This document shows, piece after piece, positions 25,701 to 27,191 of a stretch of DNA of 27,191 bases. Below the pieces are notes generated by a model that saw only the letters and a list, made by a program, of their open reading frames with translations, was not told where the DNA came from and did no database searches. The stretch is from a virus. A program made the position numbers and the translations under genes. Each line of letters opens with the position of its first letter. Position 1 is the first letter of the stretch. Location of the stretch: IMG/VR virus record IMGVR_UViG_3300042691_026272, positions 1 through 27,191 of that record; one strand, written 5' to 3'.

Positions 25701-27191
25701 TTGTACTCGCACCACCACGTATAGAAGTTCTTAATGATTCACGAGCTAAGTAATTATCGTGTCTTTTTTTACCCGCGGTGGGAGTGCCACCACCTACATT
25801 ACCCGGAGGTCTAAATACATTTGCACCTAATAATGCAAATAACGACTCACCCGTATCATCATCTCGAGCGTTTGGAGATATTCTAAACTCTAGGTCAGCC
25901 GGTAAAGACGTACCTAACATGTCTGAATTATCAACATCTTCAGGGCGCACAACTTGAGCGCGAACTGCTCTATTGATAATGTTACCCAAACGTGGGATAA
26001 GCACCCCCAATTTTTTTACTAATGTTCCGCGACCTATAGAAGCAGTTTGAACTTTACCAGTCGCAGGATCAACGGTTCCTAAACGATCCACAAGATCTTC
26101 CAAAAGATCGAGTATGTACTGATCACTAGCTGCTCCTAAATTTTGCACAGAAGGTGCCTCAGCCATACCTAAATGCTTTAGTGCTGTTTCAATTGCAACT
26201 ACAATTTGGCTCCTTGAGCTTTGCTCTGAAGTAGCAGAAGCATTTTTTGGAAAAAGTTTATTAAAGTTTGCAACTATTTGTCGACTAGTCGATCGATCAG
26301 TAGTGCCAGCGTGATACCTTTGCATACCATCTAGCATAGCATCAGCAGCATCCACAATTTCCTGAGTATGCGTCTCAGTAGAAACACGAAAAATTTCTGG
26401 GTGTTTTAAAACATAATCAACAATCTGTCGAGCTGAATTTACGCCTTTCGGGCGCGCACCTACAGTAGCCTTGTATACAGGAAAGGATGCGCCCGTGTCT
26501 TGCGGGAAAAGTGTTTCAAAATCTGAAACTATCTGCGCGTTAATCTGCCTACCAGCGCCACCTCGTGACGCAACTCTCGCACCCGACATCAAACGATTTA
26601 TTATTTCGATAGTTTCCTTAGTGTATACGTCAGCCGTCGCAGTAAAAAGATCCGGATTTTTAATAACATAATCAACAATTTTTTGAACAGTCTCTGTTTG
26701 GGCAGGACGACTGCCTACGCTACTTCGTAGCGGTGGACGCCCACCTCCTACAAAAGCTACTCCAAGCGGATCTTTATGGTCAACTGGTAGCATTGCTTCG
26801 GCATCAGAGGTGGTATAAGCAGACGAGGCGGATCGAGTAGCTCCTGTTGAACTGTCTCGTTGTTTTTTTCTAGGTCTCTGAGAAGGTGCCGATGTACTAT
26901 CAGTACTCTGAGTAACCGCGGCGGAAAACGCAGCGGCCTGCTCTGTTGCCTCTCTTAACACTTTTATTTGGTTTTGTACTACTGCGTAAATATCTTTGTG
27001 TCTCTGAAGGACTTCTTCTAAGCTACTTAAATAATCCGCCGCATTTTCAGAACTTGCAGCAGCATACTGGGCAATACCCTCTCTACCACCTAATTCTTGA
27101 AATACCGGTGTGATCTGCGGTTTACTTTCCGCTTTTGCATATAATTCTTCAATTGCTTGCGTCATTAACTTTAAGTCTTCTGTCGCTTGGC
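13777..27191 (-). CDS. Giant tape measure protein with SNase and DUF4326-like modules (5' end possibly off window)
   Basis: The frame ends at TAA 13777-13779 and has an ATG at 27165 (4,462 residues, numbering used here). It stays open through the eight codons to the right edge, and no Shine-Dalgarno site precedes that ATG, so the real protein may be longer. The tape measure fixes tail length and enters the host envelope during DNA ejection. Modules: tandem duplication (160-308); helical region to about 1490; DUF4326-like segments (1500-1596 and 1940-2036) within Ala/Lys/Glu-rich helices (1635-2255); Pro/Gly/Thr-rich linker (2260-2416); tape-measure core (about 2870-3090, with KLAAFDPAQGMQGASIALKE and FLSGNVSSLSRRFEI); SNase-like domain (3261-3361); hydrophobic Gly/Ala segment (3413-3495); and a helical C-terminal part with 11-residue periodicity near 4000. 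I read no cysteine anywhere. Tape measure identity is strong from the core, the membrane-like segment, the size and the tail genes that follow. Confidence 0.88.
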   Translation of the reverse strand, partial: QATEDLKLMTQAIEELYAKAESKPQITPVFQELGGREGIAQYAAASSENAADYLSSLEEVLQRHKDIYAVVQNQIKVLREATEQAAAFSAAVTQSTDSTSAPSQRPRKKQRDSSTGATRSASSAYTTSDAEAMLPVDHKDPLGVAFVGGGRPPLRSSVGSRPAQTETVQKIVDYVIKNPDLFTATADVYTKETIEIINRLMSGARVASRGGAGRQINAQIVSDFETLFPQDTGASFPVYKATVGARPKGVNSARQIVDYVLKHPEIFRVSTETHTQEIVDAADAMLDGMQRYHAGTTDRSTSRQIVANFNKLFPKNASATSEQSSRSQIVVAIETALKHLGMAEAPSVQNLGAASDQYILDLLEDLVDRLGTVDPATGKVQTASIGRGTLVKKLGVLIPRLGNIINRAVRAQVVRPEDVDNSDMLGTSLPADLEFRISPNARDDDTGESLFALLGANVFRPPGNVGGGTPTAGKKRHDNYLARESLRTSIRGGASTTARNDGSVLTDIDLAQGAQVTGYDAGSVYTTPVADLVRERIRSQREQVNEDIVSGRFKTVTINGREQRIPETLYNSYQDSIRAAIAMSKDTTLVGRRAQTDNSGYGGIYGAGPSVLENETVNLHAAAMLNQYLNNPDQPITSALDYSFMQQVVKQEVGGENITPTQNALRLYANRMREGFYFQAVQNMQRAEDSPTEAARETARKKAEQLLRQRRLIDTILNEQTTPEQRGQMLGVAARTQTGEIIEGQYAPLSVDAALTYIFGTDIAGVPDFEDAALGIQNYAQQTTRELYAKGVELPDTLPRGMPPLGVDTKPKATLNAVLAAGRKIVDKEAGRTTGISAAQRKNKYNEEYDSNARYAESLLKQAQSDDELQKKTALETIAIFRAVAAIRSSNPDKWIQTGIVGSEEGFEGDNRARAVQYLNYIALKRQVQQNDGNNTSREAVAAAQQLAAIELQRRSVQQRAAGMDIRPNFQFNPVMMENSFNPVSTDAKNLFQGTVYSGQIKIGRLQSDLGEDQYESAVELNSLADAVNDFSTEDSSELIKRIAEVNRQINQLNIHENPYADILPQNIKNPTELRQLQTIAQSLIERRSLIALNEERDLAGSKISSLSEGAQTLVRAQQDAMTSGAADRQRASRALAGALPATEVETLTSRLKELRAKKTRTSEEQRELNNVRRRLGKNTIVNMAADSRYATATGKGIPQLLEIASKMLDDPEKIESAATLVSRISNLSDDEVALYNNVDFSDYTQRSGVLDTLTNRTTKGRERYRDTSSMAQTVRKQRVEQYASRFQDAAAKVKKASQIKNTQEQLDALSAITPDEFSQAEIFQYLNSDVSLSEKEKLIAEMRQRDRERERQSREQSQRTQASRVNSSRQPGARPRQRRGVRPSIDVNRSRQQSLEMQLPEQSAEIAENQSLLDNLKAVLRLIDFRDKNVQNLMEYDPVVTIAEESTQKGDSQSGRKQRNIGASIRQIAADAFALLSSGVRSTPKAIVKNLKGTAAVAEAESRGEGVSTLRKKDVGDAHYGNPFTLHSPKTGEVRVKTVKEAVDRYKAWLAGTADQDVKQEQRNWILSQIDAGVLDDQTLLYYTQLKEPSHADALAEFVNERRKSPAVATSEPTVSSETSTALSVPKRVPPRTRQQKSNRPTFTLSESQRMKAKAANESRKMEETQKIEQAEKVAESEQAKNAKEWRKFVENEKAREVEKAKKAKLADSTKKAVIVEPATPVVAIDAELRKKIELADQAEQKRKEKAALHRRLAETPVAELSEEDIRTQKAIEAEAIQETEKAKIVEEATRAKIAEEARARKAQEAEKEEYRKAEKARKAEEAKIVKSTPVPTPVPTPVPPSVALTKEEIRKSRSYEERQQAQEAELLAARKAEEDEKAMLFDILANESTPGYTRPTLDDRQEQRLYMLRKRNDSPKITLVPHESREAAAKEARYQRDQLRRIPDPNRPEKYRAVVNPSNTQLLTGVVPPRLMNNEDLAAYKKFLAGEKISDDPDTESSLAAYRSRLFERIDMGEYTETTIHHGPDLKEHVEYFAEFVKNRLQGATSTPTQFSETRDVDKARKAEETKKAKQAQKAEKAKKAEEARKAKKAEQIRLAEQARLAEEVKLAQQEDQRARLLDEQEESAKQAIKLTGVEAYEALLMGDTATQQLQEQKSIEQADRSRQAEIQKSRDRRSAREAKASQPQKAERRTAKRQITREAQKEARAVRIAEEARLAEKVKKTANVEASYALMEDSAIQKEQLQAEAELYAIDEEAAIRQADAESIISSSVRGSSRKSKTTLAAAPSANSLVVFSGSSATNPSSIDVTPAQLTPRKPRTAKTPKTSTTSLINFSGASGAVQPLAVVPTSVPTATATTPPPTTGGITAPGAAIDAPNATITVTGGTVHVTGGPPSSGVVVASGVGGSGGGAGSSGGGAGGSGGGRKATRDITEMIFSQMDLLNDETKLAIRLAPDTAARSSIETRNKARYISLQKKALETQLLYGSPDYSNPRVSTLLANLTTSPDPARNLALMTENVLQDQKNSVLARDRIMTDPTLTDKQRRSELAKLSESDRQLDAFANVLKRVTEDLNRFQQAIKPTGLTTGGAAGTGPTVRTRTGRLVTEAEMLAQSDLESRRNLYSSFQGVLPQQSSRYESQLDLTRATRNFANTMLNQLSPVNLTGVDFMGDTVKEANANQALADLQSAMASVQPNTLESRPIEELAVDLSRVIQAAIRLGEVIDGANNTDLTRADILNLVTATGFAETQQKRSGEEIDKQSAKNARDLEENLQAVVSQPGLLRRLTGGVQREAAGYVRDYLTGVFGQSPEATRAINTMFRGDQVVAYDDRGRARNLVGANRQQLVNLQQRVKTESGLDISLDDIERLQRSMARVQQARNQSPFNDTFFYAMSRVRDLQTLGQTVMGVLNLPQTIASTIGQIGDPQLRTDRIMTTARALSLSPETYTKALAAATRQQSMFGGTLARNLEDMTSFIPISNTYGVDVGKSVQVARKLAAFDPAQGMQGASIALKEFLSGNVSSLSRRFEINRSELSKINTGDANEMLDSLDALLAKMGVTDKLIDDQANSLATKYDRMTGRLETLQVQFSAFAVGAMTPILEPILGDRSFLARQSFDQNLQKVVNERLKSYGDTVLSNPDTGLRTLNVFSSNFLDQLDPMLAEANDATSTAALDLTSTTGAVSNIELYRRLGNMKADERRRIQQSAQVSVLMGMNQDQAILKAMRDIGGDFFTGEEFQAQRQPLGFYGKAFNATMREDMIKTSEQQMKFNQTGQRVKILKQFDADTYQVEMPDGRSEVVRLAGVDAPEKTTKEGQQATAFTRGMFRGDPGKEGRYATLYSTGAYDPNQRLIGSLSYGGRDIATALIATGNAAVYNYENNMNPALLAPLSALERNAANTGIGAINANAARLGLGANAEISDAVRRRYFMNTYLGTAGLTGIGVGAGVGGIASLINTFGTLGAAAGSATQLALPGFGAAATTTAAGTVGGAVALPAIIAAALAGAGYLAYAGVTDSRDTSSAKYRELYRLQSEENQRINAEQIGNKMYPQAVLDDQRQSELQRTAGTQRFISDFMFPGSRLLIAGVQALTNLRTDTQEARDEFVNTYVDTGRELTKYYNGLSKDQKRVYSLIVQDPLTKQQKSVFEAMQMYQTLVMRDVTGTDETARKLLDDNKSSYDQFAAKVYNTTQAASLLQTAQEYGIVSDFTAYSNNIPRGRVSQVISDQQFIDLDVGQQQRITQELNDQINQASWKRFAKEYTDQAMEKQFQISQQRFTQYVDLNALNSLAGMNSVRSMINPMVNLDKVGTGRANEDLTTASLRAMEKTIFVEGVKYDRKGTEELRTAQANAVKTLEAQITAFREQEELTRPFNLALKGTYNNFIQTLRSAGVQYENIVTFLSQGNPRGFLDISQQMSGFNLQTIMQNRITTQNQNIMGITGPTTMGTGPIPVGSSFNFGYTTGPQGTLRFAKDFMKAPELSLFNPATIASVIMQGVQANTEIVQRNVQFGRQLRDADLSNRRSIEDINRNGMRTLEDIHRNYTRNMVQLAQQAELQKRAGTASFYTNATAANIPQSEKDRITALREQGQQKASHIEQADVAGYLKTPEGMQDTELQAAYAEYEAVPWTDYTAKEAAWQKVKGMIDSRQSAAEARMNNATDPKERSAAQMQLGYLSENYDRGAQYRKYVDDMANQQLEFASKRQQLTRNRGDLERERTRLEQQAPALQKRLAEARTPEEIQAANDALEENRVSLEKNSEALAQNAREMDSVTITAPLWADNWREAGKQILESSQSTISGLRKDLEDFDITYARNLEDAYRGFKNAKEDMVRQFTEAATEISQAVPAEFAKALTAITAYQRMSLRAEAYYNRGYTESAQSLQKYADMQLAGSLYTKGSNEYEEMVRSLNSGVNSMTADGMKGDDLTMGPSSLGAYGEVGADGKNYLRVIVRDASTIAPVVTTTTTVTGNGRDPMKPDQGVEP
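16680..16925 (-). other. Hydrophobic Gly/Ala-rich membrane-like segment of the tape measure
   Basis: Residues about 3413-3495 are almost free of charge, with runs such as GLTGIGVGAGVGGIASLI and GGAVALPAIIAAALAGAGYL. That is enough for two or three membrane-spanning helices. Such segments are usual in tape measure proteins, which insert in the host membrane on ejection. It lies about 50 residues after the SNase-like domain. Confidence 0.8.
17083..17385 (-). other. Staphylococcal-nuclease-like (SNase/TNase) domain inside the tape measure
   Basis: Residues 3261-3361 align with the SNase fold. KQFDADTYQV gives Asp3270 and Asp3272 for the metal-site pair (Asp19 and Asp21 in the Staphylococcus enzyme). 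VVRLAGVDAPE gives Arg3287, Asp3292 and Glu3295 (Arg35, Asp40, Glu43). YDPNQRLIGSL gives Arg3336 (Arg87), and the domain closes with ALIATGNAAVY. Spacing from Arg35 to Asp40 and Glu43 is identical. Thr41 is Ala3293. All main catalytic residues are kept, so activity is plausible. Confidence 0.85.
19919..19981 (-). repeat. Three 21-bp tandem repeats coding a Gly/Ser linker
   Basis: Three units starting CCTCCACCACTAC follow each other without gaps and differ at one to three positions. They encode GGSGGGAGSSGGGAGGSGGG (residues about 2397-2416), a flexible linker directly before the tape-measure-type C-terminal half of the giant protein. Confidence 0.92.
21058..21348 (-). other. Diverged second DUF4326-like segment (inside giant protein)
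   Basis: Residues 1940-2036 echo copy 1: NPSN where copy 1 has GNPF, LAAYKKFLAG against VDRYKAWLAG, FERIDMGEYTETT against LSQIDAGVLDDQT, and EHVEYFAEFVKNRL against SHADALAEFVNERR. It looks like an old internal duplication of the first module, more degenerate and also free of cysteine. Confidence 0.45.
21671..21706 (-). repeat. Three 12-bp tandem repeats coding TPVP units
   Basis: ACTGGAGTAGGT occurs twice in tandem on the plus strand, followed by ACTGGAGTAGAT. The minus strand encodes STPVPTPVPTPV, a stiff Pro-rich hinge between two charged helical stretches of the giant protein. Confidence 0.9.
22378..22668 (-). other. DUF4326-like domain, cysteine-free, copy 1 (inside giant protein)
   Basis: Residues 1500-1596 contain LRKKDVGDAHYGNPF (1503-1517), a helix AVDRYKAWLAG, QRNWILSQI and a closing EPSHADALAEFVNERR (1581-1596). 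GNPF, the YxxWL helix and the HAD-L-E-N ending follow the DUF4326 pattern. In typical members the closing part carries a C-W-C and a C-H; here it reads LLYY and SHA, without cysteine. The function of DUF4326 is not established. Confidence 0.6.
26242..26688 (-). repeat. Tandem duplicated 63-residue module in the giant protein's N-terminus
   Basis: Residues 160-222 and 246-308 are two copies of one module. They share QKIVDYVIKNPDLF / RQIVDYVLKHPEIF at the start, a central helix, and QIVSDFETLFPQ / QIVANFNKLFPK at the end. DNA likeness is still visible (AACATAATCAACAAT in both on the plus strand). I do not recognise the fold, which looks helical. Confidence 0.85.

Noticed and set aside
26242-26688. 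Possible CRISPR-like or direct-repeat array at the giant gene's 5' part
   Set aside because: Only two copies exist, they are coding and in frame with conserved protein motifs, and there are no uniform spacers.

Overview
The window is part of a tailed double-stranded DNA bacteriophage (or prophage) genome. Every gene I can support lies on the minus strand, so transcription runs from high to low coordinates. Genes are packed end to end, with ATGA or TAATG overlaps and purine-rich Shine-Dalgarno sites. There are no rRNA or tRNA genes, no CRISPR array, no integrase and no insertion sequence. The ribosome binding sites and a perfect sigma-70 type promoter indicate a bacterial host. The sequence does not say which one.

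Layout in transcription order. From the right edge to 13777 runs one giant reading frame of at least 4,462 codons, a tape measure protein with several embedded modules. In order these are an N-terminal tandem duplication, two DUF4326-like segments flanked by long Ala/Lys/Glu-rich helical stretches, a Gly-rich linker, a classical tape-measure core, a staphylococcal-nuclease-like (SNase) domain that keeps its catalytic residues, and a hydrophobic Gly/Ala-rich segment. The frame stays open to the right edge, so its true start may lie outside the window. After a strong hairpin come the tail-tip genes: a 138-residue and a 578-residue tail protein, two large unrecognised proteins (762 and 740 residues), a 721-residue fibre or tip protein with 15 decapeptide repeats and a C1q/TNF-like end, and a Phage_tail_APC-type protein.

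A consensus promoter (4578-4606) then opens a second unit. It holds a probable neck or head-tail adaptor protein, a GT4-type glycosyltransferase, a 54-residue protein and a probable single-stranded DNA binding protein, and it ends at a clear intrinsic terminator (1787-1824). Beyond the terminator lie a zinc-ribbon/TOPRIM primase and a DnaB-like replicative helicase that is cut by the left edge. The window therefore spans the junction between the late tail module and the replication module.

The most unusual object is the giant tape measure protein. I found no cysteine in it, it is large enough to imply a very long tail, and it carries an apparently intact SNase-type nuclease domain next to its membrane-like segment. 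It also carries DUF4326-like modules that have lost the cysteines typical of that family.
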